Assembly: GCA_009781925.1 (NCBI GenBank)
Contig: WQUU01000078.1
Coordinates: forward strand, 1 to 6,801
Length of the DNA: 6,801 bases
Reading direction: 5' to 3'
From: Bacillota bacterium
Lineage (GTDB): Bacteria > Bacillota > Clostridia > Oscillospirales > Oscillospiraceae
The notes beneath the pieces were generated by a model. That model saw only the letters and a program-made list of their open reading frames with translations. It searched no databases and had not been told where the DNA came from. The position numbers and the translations under genes were made by a program. This document shows, in pieces, positions 1-5,470 of this stretch; positions within the stretch are counted from its first letter, which is position 1; each line of letters begins with the position of its first letter.

Positions 1-1
1 G

Positions 2-631
2 GGCATCGGCTACAGCGGCGTCCTGCGCGTTTTTGCCGGGCACTATGACGAGATCATCGTCCCCGGCATACTGGCGCTCATCGCCGCGATTGTCTCCGTT
101 GCCGTGACGGAGGGTTTATACTGGTACACCCGGACAAAGGCGAAAAAAATCAACTCCGGCGCCCTCATGGCCGACGCCTGGCACCACCGTTTCGCCGTGG
201 TGCCGTCGGTCATCGCCTTGATCGGCATCGCGGGCGCGATGCTCGGCGTCCGAATCCTGGAGCCCATCGCCAGCGTTATCATCTGCCTGTTCATTCTGAA
301 GTCCGCGCTCAGCATCTTCCTCGGGGCCATCGCCAAGCTGACAGACCGGGCCGCCGACGACGCGACGGTGGAGGAGCTCCGCGGCCTCATCACGGAGCAG
401 GAGGGCGTGCTGTCCATCGATACGCTCCGCACGCGGATGTTCGACCATGAACTCTACATCGACGCGGAGATCGGCGTGAACGGCGACCTCAACCTCCGGG
501 CGGGGCACCGGATCGCCCGCACGGTGCGCGAGGCCGTCGAGGCGGAAATTCCGAAGGTGAGGCGCTGCGCGGTGCATGTGATCCCGGCGGAGAAGGCGGG
601 GGAAGAACAAGCGGAAGAGATGCCAAAGTGA
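2..631 (+). CDS. Cation diffusion facilitator (CDF) family transporter, 3' part
   Basis: The reading frame is open from the window edge, so the N-terminus is missing; 209 residues are visible. CDF proteins export divalent metals (Zn, Mn, Fe, Co) by proton antiport across the inner membrane. The visible part has a hydrophobic helix (about residues 19-38), a loop with basic TRTKAKK, then the transmembrane-5 region with DAWHHR (58-63), further helices to about residue 110, and a cytoplasmic C-terminal domain of ferredoxin-like type ending in AVHVIPAE. Lengths fit the last half to two thirds of a roughly 300-residue CDF protein. Oddity: in the usual HxxxD metal site of helix 5 (DAWHHRSD in relatives) this protein reads DAWHHRFA, so the aspartate is alanine. 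In the C-terminal domain one expected His is Glu (YIDAEI), while LRAGH and VHV are kept. The GTG at 104 is internal, not the start. Metal specificity cannot be told. Family assignment is fairly sure. Confidence 0.85.
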   Translation, partial: GIGYSGVLRVFAGHYDEIIVPGILALIAAIVSVAVTEGLYWYTRTKAKKINSGALMADAWHHRFAVVPSVIALIGIAGAMLGVRILEPIASVIICLFILKSALSIFLGAIAKLTDRAADDATVEELRGLITEQEGVLSIDTLRTRMFDHELYIDAEIGVNGDLNLRAGHRIARTVREAVEAEIPKVRRCAVHVIPAEKAGEEQAEEMPK

Positions 632-656
632 CCTCTGTCACCCCACAAACTCCCCA

Positions 657-685
657 TTGACATTTCCCCTCCCATCCCGTACAAT
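657..685 (+). promoter_or_regulatory. Sigma-A-type promoter of rnpB
   Basis: A perfect -35 box TTGACA (657-662) and a -10 box TACAAT (680-685) are separated by 17 bp. The predicted transcription start, about 7 nt after the -10 box, is G692, which is exactly the first base of helix P1 of the RNase P RNA. The promoter lies in the 60 bp after the transporter stop codon, so rnpB is transcribed on its own. Confidence 0.88.
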
Positions 686-691
686 AGCCTC

Positions 692-1059
692 GCGAGTAAG
701 CCGAGCGGCCGCGGGCACGAGGCGAAAGCCTGTGCGTGAGGAAAGTCCGGGCTCCACAGGGCAAGGATAGCGGGTAACGCCCGCCGAAGGCGACTTCAGG
801 ACAAGTGCAACAGAGATATACCGCCGTGTTGGCAGGCCTCCCCGGGTTTGCGCCGGCGCGGTAAGGGTGGAAAGGCGAGGTAAGAGCTCACCCGCCGGAT
901 GGGGACATGCCGGCGCTGTAAACTCTATCCGGAGCAACACCGCGGAGGGGACACATGGCCTGCCCGGCCGTCCCCGGGAGGTGGCTGGAGCGCGGCGGCG
1001 ACGCCGCGCCTAGATAGATGGCCGTTTAAGACAGAACCCGGCTTACAGACTTGCTCGCA
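692..1059 (+). ncRNA. rnpB: RNase P RNA (bacterial type A)
   Basis: Catalytic RNA subunit of RNase P, which removes 5' leaders from pre-tRNAs. The conserved P4 strands are both present: GAGGAAAGTCCGGGCTCC at 738-755 and ACAGAACCCGGCTTA at 1031-1045. Other hallmark pieces are seen in order, including AGAGCTCACC near 886, GTAAACTC near 919 and TAGATAGATGGCCG just before the 3' P4 strand. The ends are set by helix P1, in which GCGAGTAAG (692-700) pairs with CTTGCTCGC (1050-1058) with one G-U pair. The length of about 368 nt and the overall layout fit type A, which Clostridia carry, rather than the type B of Bacilli. The 3' boundary is exact to a few bases. Confidence 0.97.
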
Positions 1060-1064
1060 ACATG

Positions 1065-1202
1065 AAAAAGGGGCCGTAGCAAAACGCAAGAACGGGGCGT
1101 CCGGGAGGCCGCCCTCTACAATATGTGCTGCACGATGCAAATACAGCCACATGATGTAGGGGTCGGCGTCCTCGACGACCCGTTTTGCTGCAACCCCTTT
1201 TT
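1065..1202. repeat. 138-bp imperfect palindrome (possible MITE-like or terminator element)
   Basis: The first and last 22 bases are inverted copies: AAAAAGGGG at 1065-1073 pairs with CCCCTTTTT at 1194-1202, and AGCAAAACG (1078-1086) pairs with CGTTTTGCT (1181-1189), with two mismatches and one G-U in between. The pairing resumes inside: TACAATATGTG (1117-1127) pairs with CACATGATGTA (1148-1158), closing on a short loop with CTG/CAG. Each arm also holds its own GC-rich hairpin (1095-1114 and 1160-1181), so the DNA or RNA could fold either as one long hairpin or as a cross. It starts 6 nt after rnpB and its terminal T-run can act as the rnpB terminator on either strand. The shape resembles dispersed palindromic repeats such as ERIC. 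Whether it is repeated in this genome cannot be seen here. Confidence 0.75.
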
Positions 1203-1211
1203 GAGAAAGGG

Positions 1212-2777
1212 ATGAATCCATTGGGCGCTGACACGCTGACTTTGCAGGACAACTGGCTGGCGCTGCTTCGGCGCTGCGTCCTTTTTGTGTTCGGCTTCGG
1301 CCTTCTGGCGCACGCCTACTGCTATCTGAACCCGATTTTTTCCCATGACGCGCTGTATACGCTGTCCGCCGCCCATGACAACGCCTGGCAGATCGAGCTC
1401 GGCCGCTGGGCGCAGCCGATTTACCGCGCGCTGCGCGCGCCCGTCACGGCGCCGTGGCTGATCGGCTGTATCAGCCTGTTTTTCCTGTCGCTGGTCTCGT
1501 TTTTCACGATCAGAATCCTCGGACTCCGCAGCGCAGCGCTCCGCGTTCTGGCCTGCGGTCTGCTGACCTGTTATATGACCGTGACAATTGTGAACGCGTC
1601 GTATCTGTCCTGGGCGGACATGTTCATGCTGGCGCTGGCGCTGTGCTGCGCCGGGGTGTTTTTGCTGAAACGGTTCAAATTCGGCTTTCTGGGCGGCGCT
1701 CTCTGCCTGGCCGTCGCCCTGGCGCTGTATCAGCCCTATCTCTCCGTGGCCGTAGGGCTCGTCCTGTTGCTGCTCATAAAAATGGCGCTTGAAAAAAAGT
1801 CCATGCGCGCGGTGTTCACCGTCGCATGGAAAGGGCTCGCGATGGGCGCGCTGGCGTGGATTTTGTATTGGATCGGGCAACAGATCAGCCTCGGGGTCAC
1901 GGGCCTCACGCTGACAGACTCTTATAATTCCATCGCAGGTATTTGGAACTTTTCCGGACACGCGCGGCTGCAGCTGTTTATCGACACGTACCGGACGTTT
2001 TTCAGCTCCTTTTTCAGCGCCGGCGGCTATAACGTCCCGGCCGCCGTGGCGGTCAATGTCCTCATAGCCACCGTAACACTTGCCGCGCTTGCCGCCGCCG
2101 CTCATCGGAACCGCCTGCGCGCCGCGCATATCGCCGTGCTTCTTGCCGCGCTTGTCCTGCTGCCATTTGGCCTGAACTTGGCCTATTTCATGTCGAAGGC
2201 GGCGGAACACGACGTCATGAAATACGCGTTTGTGCTGCTGTATTTGCTGGCGCTTTTCGCGGCGGACAAGTTTATCTTCCGTGAAAACCCGGAAAGTTCA
2301 GCGCCGAAAGAGACCCGGCGCGGCGCGTATCGCATCGCGCAAATCGCCGTATGCCTGCTCATGGCGCTTATCATCGGCAACGGCGTGATCTATGCCAACG
2401 GCGCGTATCTCAAAAAAGACTTGGAGTACCAGGCCACGCTGTCCGTGATGACGCGCGTCGCCGACAGGCTCGAACAGACCGAGGGCTATGTCGCGGGGCA
2501 GACGCAGGTGCTTTTCATCGGCCTGCCGCCGGAGATAACAAGGACGGGCTTTGCGCGCTATGCGGACGCGACCGGTCTCAGCAACAACCGCAGCCTCACC
2601 TATGACGAGATATACCCGTACTATTTTGAACAGGTGATGGGGCGCGAGATCAACATCACATTCGGGTTGCCTGCGGACACGGCGGATAATCAGGCGGCGA
2701 TTGAGCGGATGCCCGCCTTCCCCGGCTCGGGCTGCTGCGCCTATGTGGACGGCGTGCTGGTGGTGAAGATGGAATAA
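1212..2777 (+). CDS. GtrII-like glucosyltransferase domain membrane protein
   Basis: A 521-residue polytopic membrane protein. It has a short cytoplasmic N-terminus, a first helix at about 17-39, then a conserved-looking loop with SHDAL (44-48) and ELGRWAQP (62-69), followed by roughly nine to ten more hydrophobic helices up to about residue 398, and a soluble C-terminal domain of about 120 residues ending in YVDGVLVVKM. This layout, an acidic motif after helix 1 followed by W..ELGRW, resembles the GtrII glucosyltransferase family, which moves sugars from a lipid carrier to surface polymers outside the membrane. The match is from memory of the family, so the enzyme role is inference. Start choice: ATG 1212 is the first ATG, but the purine run GAGAAAGGG abuts it. 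TTG 1221 would have better spacing (9 nt), and TTG 1185 lies inside the palindrome and is unlikely. No clear promoter is seen, so read-through from rnpB is possible. Confidence 0.68.
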   Translation: MNPLGADTLTLQDNWLALLRRCVLFVFGFGLLAHAYCYLNPIFSHDALYTLSAAHDNAWQIELGRWAQPIYRALRAPVTAPWLIGCISLFFLSLVSFFTIRILGLRSAALRVLACGLLTCYMTVTIVNASYLSWADMFMLALALCCAGVFLLKRFKFGFLGGALCLAVALALYQPYLSVAVGLVLLLLIKMALEKKSMRAVFTVAWKGLAMGALAWILYWIGQQISLGVTGLTLTDSYNSIAGIWNFSGHARLQLFIDTYRTFFSSFFSAGGYNVPAAVAVNVLIATVTLAALAAAAHRNRLRAAHIAVLLAALVLLPFGLNLAYFMSKAAEHDVMKYAFVLLYLLALFAADKFIFRENPESSAPKETRRGAYRIAQIAVCLLMALIIGNGVIYANGAYLKKDLEYQATLSVMTRVADRLEQTEGYVAGQTQVLFIGLPPEITRTGFARYADATGLSNNRSLTYDEIYPYYFEQVMGREINITFGLPADTADNQAAIERMPAFPGSGCCAYVDGVLVVKME

Positions 2778-2806
2778 AATGACCGAATACGGATAATCCG
2801 CCCCGC

Positions 2807-2825
2807 CAAATTTATCTAAAATTTG
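2807..2825. repeat. Short AT-rich inverted repeat upstream of the gap promoter
   Basis: CAAATTT (2807-2813) and AAATTTG (2819-2825) are perfect inverted copies separated by five bases, ending 12 bp before the -35 box of gap. It could be a protein-binding site or chance in AT-rich DNA. It has no T-run, so it is not a convincing terminator for the upstream gene. Confidence 0.35.
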
Positions 2826-2837
2826 TCAGATTAGATA

Positions 2838-2866
2838 TTTACAAAACGCGAAAACTCAAGTATAAT
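2838..2866 (+). promoter_or_regulatory. Sigma-A-type promoter of gap
   Basis: The -35 box TTTACA (2838-2843) and the perfect -10 box TATAAT (2861-2866) are 17 bp apart. The predicted start is near 2873, giving a leader of about 42 nt. The leader ends in a perfect AGGAGG (2900-2905), 9 nt before the GTG start. Together they predict strong constitutive expression, as expected for a glycolytic gene. Confidence 0.85.
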
Positions 2867-2914
2867 GTCTGGTGGCAGAAATGAAATGTCAATATTTTTA
2901 GGAGGTTTTTTACT

Positions 2915-3916
2915 GTGAAAATAAGAGTCGCGATCAACGGTTTCGGGCGCATCGGCAGACTGGTATTCCGCGCTGGGCTGGAGCACGAGGAAATCGAATT
3001 TGTTGCCCTCAACGACCTGCTCACGCCGGACTACATGGCCTATATGCTCAAGTACGATAGCATCCACGGCCGCTTCGACGGCGAGATCAGCTCCACGGAC
3101 AAGAGCATCATCGTGAATGGAAAAGAGTACCTCACATTCTCCGAGAAGGATCCGTCCAAGCTGCCTTGGGGCGATCTGGGCGTGGATTTTGTCGTCGAGT
3201 CCACCGGGCTGTTCACGACGATGGAAAAAGCCGGCGGACATCTCACCGCCGGCGCCAAGAAAGTCATCATCTCCGCGCCGTCGGCGGACGCCCCCATGTT
3301 TGTCATGGGCGTGAATGAGGACACTTACGACAAGTCCATGAACATCGTCTCCAACGCCTCCTGCACCACAAACTGCCTGGCGCCGCTGGCCAAGGTGATC
3401 CACGACGAGTTCGGCATTGTCTCCGGTCTCATGACTACGGTGCACTCCACCACCGCCACCCAGCGCACGGTAGACGGCCCCTCCGCAAAGGACTGGCGCG
3501 GCGGTCGCGCGGCCTCCGGCAACATCATCCCCAGCTCCACCGGCGCAGCCAAGGCCGTGGGCAAGGTCATCCCGAGCCTCAACGGCAAGCTCACCGGCAT
3601 GTCCATGCGCGTGCCGACCCTAGACGTCTCCATTGTGGATTTGACCGTCAATCTCGCCACGCCCACCACCTATGCCGCGATTTGCGCGGCCATTAAAAAG
3701 GCCTCCGAGGGCGCGCTCAAGGGCATCATGAGCTACACGGACGAGGCGGTCGTCTCCTCCGACTTTATCGGTGATTCCCACACCTGCATCTTTGACGCTG
3801 AGGCCGGGATCATGCTCAACGACACCTTCTGCAAGCTCGTTGCCTGGTACGACAACGAGTGGGGTTATTCCTGCAAGACTGTGGATCAGATCGTCCACAT
3901 GGCCAAGATGGGCTAA
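2915..3916 (+). CDS. gap: Type I glyceraldehyde-3-phosphate dehydrogenase
   Basis: A glycolytic enzyme in the cytoplasm, active as a tetramer: it oxidizes glyceraldehyde-3-phosphate with NAD+ and phosphate to 1,3-bisphosphoglycerate. The protein is 333 residues, full length for the family. The Rossmann motif INGFGRIGR is at 7-15 and Asn33-Asp34 is the usual NAD+-preferring pair. The active site SNASCTTNC puts the catalytic cysteine at 150, with its partner His177 in TVHSTTATQ. The DGPSAKDWRGGR stretch and C-terminal WYDNEWGYS are typical. The HSTTATQ-TVDGPS form belongs to the GapA-like branch rather than the Bacillus HAYTNDQ form. The start is GTG 2915, fixed by AGGAGG 9 nt upstream and by the family N-terminus. 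It stands alone with its own promoter and terminator; pgk and tpi do not follow it. Confidence 0.98.
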   Translation: MKIRVAINGFGRIGRLVFRAGLEHEEIEFVALNDLLTPDYMAYMLKYDSIHGRFDGEISSTDKSIIVNGKEYLTFSEKDPSKLPWGDLGVDFVVESTGLFTTMEKAGGHLTAGAKKVIISAPSADAPMFVMGVNEDTYDKSMNIVSNASCTTNCLAPLAKVIHDEFGIVSGLMTTVHSTTATQRTVDGPSAKDWRGGRAASGNIIPSSTGAAKAVGKVIPSLNGKLTGMSMRVPTLDVSIVDLTVNLATPTTYAAICAAIKKASEGALKGIMSYTDEAVVSSDFIGDSHTCIFDAEAGIMLNDTFCKLVAWYDNEWGYSCKTVDQIVHMAKMG

Positions 3917-3940
3917 AGAAAACAAGAACAAAAAGCGGTG

Positions 3941-3967
3941 GGGGCAAACCTTGTGTTTGCCCCTTTT
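3941..3967 (+). terminator. Rho-independent terminator of gap
   Basis: GGGGCAAAC (3941-3949) pairs perfectly with GTTTGCCCC (3955-3963) across a five-base loop, followed by TTTT. An outer GCGG/CCGC pair may extend the stem. It begins 24 nt after the gap stop codon, which makes gap a single-gene transcript. Confidence 0.92.
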
Positions 3968-3991
3968 CCGCAGAATGCCATAAACTTTTGG

Positions 3992-4019
3992 TTGACAATC
4001 CGCCCAATTCTGCTATAAT
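3992..4019 (+). promoter_or_regulatory. Promoter of tRNA-Leu
   Basis: The -35 box TTGACA (3992-3997) and the -10 box TATAAT (4014-4019), both perfect, are 16 bp apart. The start is expected near 4026, about 18 nt before the mature tRNA. This lies just after the gap terminator. Confidence 0.88.
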
Positions 4020-4043
4020 ACTTTTGCGCTGTGTTCTTCTTTT

Positions 4044-4128
4044 GCGAGAGTGCTGGAACAGGTAGACAGGCACGTTTGAGGGGCGTGTGCCAACAGGCGT
4101 GGGAGTTCAAGTCTCCTCTCTCGCACCA
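4044..4128 (+). tRNA. tRNA-Leu(GAG)
   Basis: The acceptor stem GCGAGAG (4044-4050) pairs with CTCTCGC (4118-4124), followed by discriminator A and an encoded CCA (4126-4128). The D-arm includes CTG...CAG around AACAGGTAGA. The anticodon loop TTGAGGG sits on a CACGT/GCGTG stem and gives anticodon GAG, which reads CUC and CUU leucine codons. A long variable arm with GCC/GGC, as expected for tRNA-Leu, precedes the T-arm GGGAG-TTCAAGT-CTCCT. The total of 85 nt fits a class II tRNA. Confidence 0.96.
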
Positions 4129-4133
4129 TATTA

Positions 4134-4161
4134 GTACGGCACTAATGATACAATGCCGTAC
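4134..4161. repeat. Hairpin just after tRNA-Leu
   Basis: GTACGGCA (4134-4141) and TGCCGTAC (4154-4161) are perfect inverted copies with a 12-base loop. It starts 5 nt after the CCA and touches the first base of the terminator stem that follows. It may help 3' processing of the tRNA precursor or be part of a double terminator structure. Confidence 0.6.
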
Positions 4162-4199
4162 ACTGAAAGCCTGCAGGAATGCGGGCTTTCAGTGTTTTT
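4161..4199 (+). terminator. Rho-independent terminator of tRNA-Leu
   Basis: A 14-bp stem: CACTGAAAGCCTGC (4161-4174) pairs with GCGGGCTTTCAGTG (4181-4194) with one G-U, on a six-base loop, followed by TTTTT. It is the strongest terminator in the window and closes the tRNA transcription unit. Confidence 0.94.
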
Positions 4200-4390
4200 A
4201 TGTCCTGGCCCAGGCAATTTCAGAGCCTGTGCTTGTACATAAAATGAGCCACCTCCGGTAACTGATGCATCGGGTTTTTCGATTTTTGCACCGTTCATCT
4301 TGCCAAGCCGAATTTTTTTGCACCAGCGCCCTCGAAAGCGCCCTATAGACATGAACCATCTCACAAAACGATCCGTACCTGATGCATCAA
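4200..4390. other. Intergenic stretch with paired short direct repeats
   Basis: No convincing gene is seen here; the reverse-strand open frame across it has no ribosome binding site and no family I recognise. It holds three pairs of short repeats: TGATGCATC at 4263-4271 and 4380-4388 (the second extends to a perfect palindrome TGATGCATCA), TTTTTGCACC at 4283-4292 and 4315-4324, and CTCACAAAA at 4360-4368 and 4391-4399. The last two pairs are 32 and 31 bp apart. These could be operator-like sites for the gene downstream or debris of an old mobile element. Confidence 0.4.
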
Positions 4391-4420
4391 CTCACAAAAG
4401 GGTCGCGCCCGTGATATAAT
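4391..4420 (+). promoter_or_regulatory. Putative promoter directly abutting the 176-aa gene
   Basis: A perfect -10 box TATAAT (4415-4420) ends only 7 nt before the ATG at 4428. A weak -35, CTCACA (4391-4396), lies 18 bp upstream and is part of the repeated CTCACAAAA. The predicted transcription start falls at or next to the start codon, so the mRNA would be leaderless. A weak -35 overlapping a repeat would fit a regulated promoter. Confidence 0.55.
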
Positions 4421-4427
4421 CGGCTGT

Positions 4428-4958
4428 ATGATAAAAGTTCCCATATCAGAATATCCGACCAATCGTACCTGGGATGAGAAATCTTTCATAGCTCCGAATA
4501 TTCCCGGAGGTCATACTGGTCTGTTAACCTCCCTCAGAAAGATTTTGACCAGCGTAAAAGAGAACTGTCCGCCAAAGCAAGTCATTTCTTTCAGTGGCAG
4601 CGACAGTAAACGAACCCTTACTCAGTTATGCCTGATACTTCAGCCGTCCGGTCTCGTTACAAAAACTCCGGGCGGGTATAAGATTTCATCTGAATCGGAG
4701 CGCTGGCTAGAATCCGGAGATGACCTGTATTTAGCGGCCTTTTTCTGCGCTAATATTAAATTCTTTGCAGAGATTCTGCTCAATCTGAATACATCGCTTA
4801 TGATAAACGAGCTACAACGGATTGCGGCTCGAGAATATGGTCTTGTTTGGAAAACAAAAATACCGGTCTATAACCGGCTCGTTTGGTTAAGAAATTTTGG
4901 ATTAATTCGTTATGACGAAGCAACACATAAGTATTGCTTGTTGCTGAAACCCGCATGA
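4428..4958 (+). CDS. Protein of unknown function, two winged-helix-like domains
   Basis: 176 residues; I do not recognise the family. The protein looks soluble, with no signal peptide or membrane helix. Residues about 30-98 look like a winged-helix unit: helices around GLLTSLRKIL and LTQLCLILQPSGL, then a short hairpin TPGGYKIS. Residues about 100-172 look like a second: FFAEILLNL, INELQRIAAREYGL, PVYNRLVWLRNFGLI, then a wing RYDEATHKYCLL. Such pairs bind DNA and occur as recognition parts of restriction enzymes and regulators, so this could be a regulator or the DNA-binding piece of a defence protein. No nuclease motif is visible and there is no partner gene, so that is inference. ATG 4428 has no Shine-Dalgarno sequence and lies 7 nt after a -10 box. 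Its codon use is more AT-rich than gap and the transporter, which suggests transfer. The stop overlaps a weak hairpin followed by seven Ts. Confidence 0.7.
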   Translation: MIKVPISEYPTNRTWDEKSFIAPNIPGGHTGLLTSLRKILTSVKENCPPKQVISFSGSDSKRTLTQLCLILQPSGLVTKTPGGYKISSESERWLESGDDLYLAAFFCANIKFFAEILLNLNTSLMINELQRIAAREYGLVWKTKIPVYNRLVWLRNFGLIRYDEATHKYCLLLKPA

Positions 4959-4973
4959 ATGCAGGATTTTTTT
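4951..4973 (+). terminator. Possible weak terminator overlapping the stop of the 176-aa gene
   Basis: A small GCA-TGAA-TGC hairpin flanked by CC/GG (with bulges) spans the stop codon, and seven Ts follow (4967-4973). The stem is short, so it would be weak; the larger hairpin at 4994-5061 may help. Confidence 0.4.
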
Positions 4974-5185
4974 ATGTCCCTTATGAGGGTTCGCACCAAA
5001 ACCCGAAAATCCGAACTCTCCCCGAATGGTACAGATCGGGGAAGCGTTCGGATTTTTGGTGTATTTCTAAGCCTATACTGCAAAATGATAATAGAACTTG
5101 TTACCAAAACGCCTATGCAGTGCAATATCGAACTGATAATAATTCTTGTTATATCTATACTCACCAAAATAGGCGTGGGCAACGA
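4974..5185. other. Non-coding stretch with a large hairpin and AT-rich repeats
   Basis: I see no supported gene. A large hairpin covers 4994-5061: AAAATCCGAAC (5006-5016) pairs perfectly with GTTCGGATTTT (5046-5056), an inner CCCCGA (5020-5025) pairs with TCGGGG (5036-5041), and CACCA/TGGTG close the base. After it the DNA turns AT-rich and holds two imperfect direct copies of TGATAATA...CTTGTTA (from about 5086 and 5134), ACCAAAA at 5103 and 5163 (60 bp apart), and an inverted pair ACGCCTAT/ATAGGCGT (5109-5116 and 5169-5176). An open frame of 83 codons on the + strand crosses all of this but has no ribosome binding site. Confidence 0.5.
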
Positions 5186-5226
5186 AAAAGAGGCAGCGGT
5201 ATCTTCGTGATACCGCCGCCTCTTTT
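5186..5226. terminator. Bidirectional rho-independent terminator
   Basis: AAAAGAGGC and GCGGTATC on the left arm pair with GATACCGC and GCCTCTTTT on the right arm, with one A-C mismatch, around the loop TTCGT (5204-5208). The A-run on the left and T-run on the right make it work on both strands. It begins 5 bp beyond the stop codon of the - strand companion gene and closes the mobilization operon. Confidence 0.93.
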
Positions 5227-5230
5227 ATCC

Positions 5231-5416
5231 TTAAACTTTACTCGTCACCCTTTTTTCTAAAAGCTCCCTGTTTTTCATTTTCCATTCCTCAAATTCCCGT
5301 TTCCCATTCTCGCTCTCGAAAAACCGCTGGATTTCCGGGAATAGGACACGGGCAAGAGATTCAATCTCATGTGGGGGAATCCCCGTCCCGTGGTCATTGA
5401 GCTTTTTCTTTGCCAT
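5231..5416 (-). CDS. Small conserved protein of the mobilization module
   Basis: 61 residues starting MAKKKLNDHG, then GIPPHEIESLARVLFPEIQRFF and a charged helical tail (REFEEWKMKNRELLEKR). It looks soluble and all-helical. Small proteins with an IPPHxIESLAR-like core are, as I recall, commonly found directly downstream of MobV-type relaxase genes in Clostridia; no function is known to me. The start at 5416 is chosen because AAAGGA lies 5 nt upstream of it; the longer open frame to 5458 has no such site. It follows the relaxase stop by 54 bp on the same strand and is followed by a strong terminator, so the two form an operon. With the IS in the relaxase gene, its usual promoter is probably cut off. 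Confidence 0.75.
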   Translation of the reverse strand: MAKKKLNDHGTGIPPHEIESLARVLFPEIQRFFESENGKREFEEWKMKNRELLEKRVTSKV

Positions 5417-5470
5417 TTTATTCCTTTCTCTATTCAATATTAAATTTTCAAGGTACACCTGTGAATTTAC

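Noticed and set aside
116..610. Long open frame on the - strand across the transporter gene
   Set aside because: It mirrors the GC-rich codon pattern of the + strand transporter, which has clear family motifs; no family features on the - strand.
1065..1202. CRISPR-like or riboswitch reading of the palindrome
   Set aside because: There is only one inverted unit, no repeated spacer pattern, and no recognisable riboswitch core.
1116..2210. 364-codon - strand open frame opposite the GtrII-like gene
   Set aside because: Its product is rich in Arg, Gln, His and Gly with no domain logic, as is usual for the antisense of a GC-rich membrane protein gene.
2831..3445. 204-codon - strand open frame opposite gap
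   Set aside because: Antisense shadow of an unambiguous GAPDH gene.
4118..4128. tRNA 3' end as an attachment site with a second copy in the window
   Set aside because: No second copy of the 3' tRNA sequence was found in the downstream sequence by eye.
4131..4364. 77-codon - strand frame after the tRNA
   Set aside because: It runs through the tRNA terminator hairpin, lacks a ribosome binding site and resembles no family I know; it could at most be a gene relic.
4959..5210. 83-codon + strand frame, possible small membrane toxin
   Set aside because: No ribosome binding site, it crosses a large hairpin, and it ends inside a terminator stem. The hydrophobic stretch alone is not enough to call a toxin.
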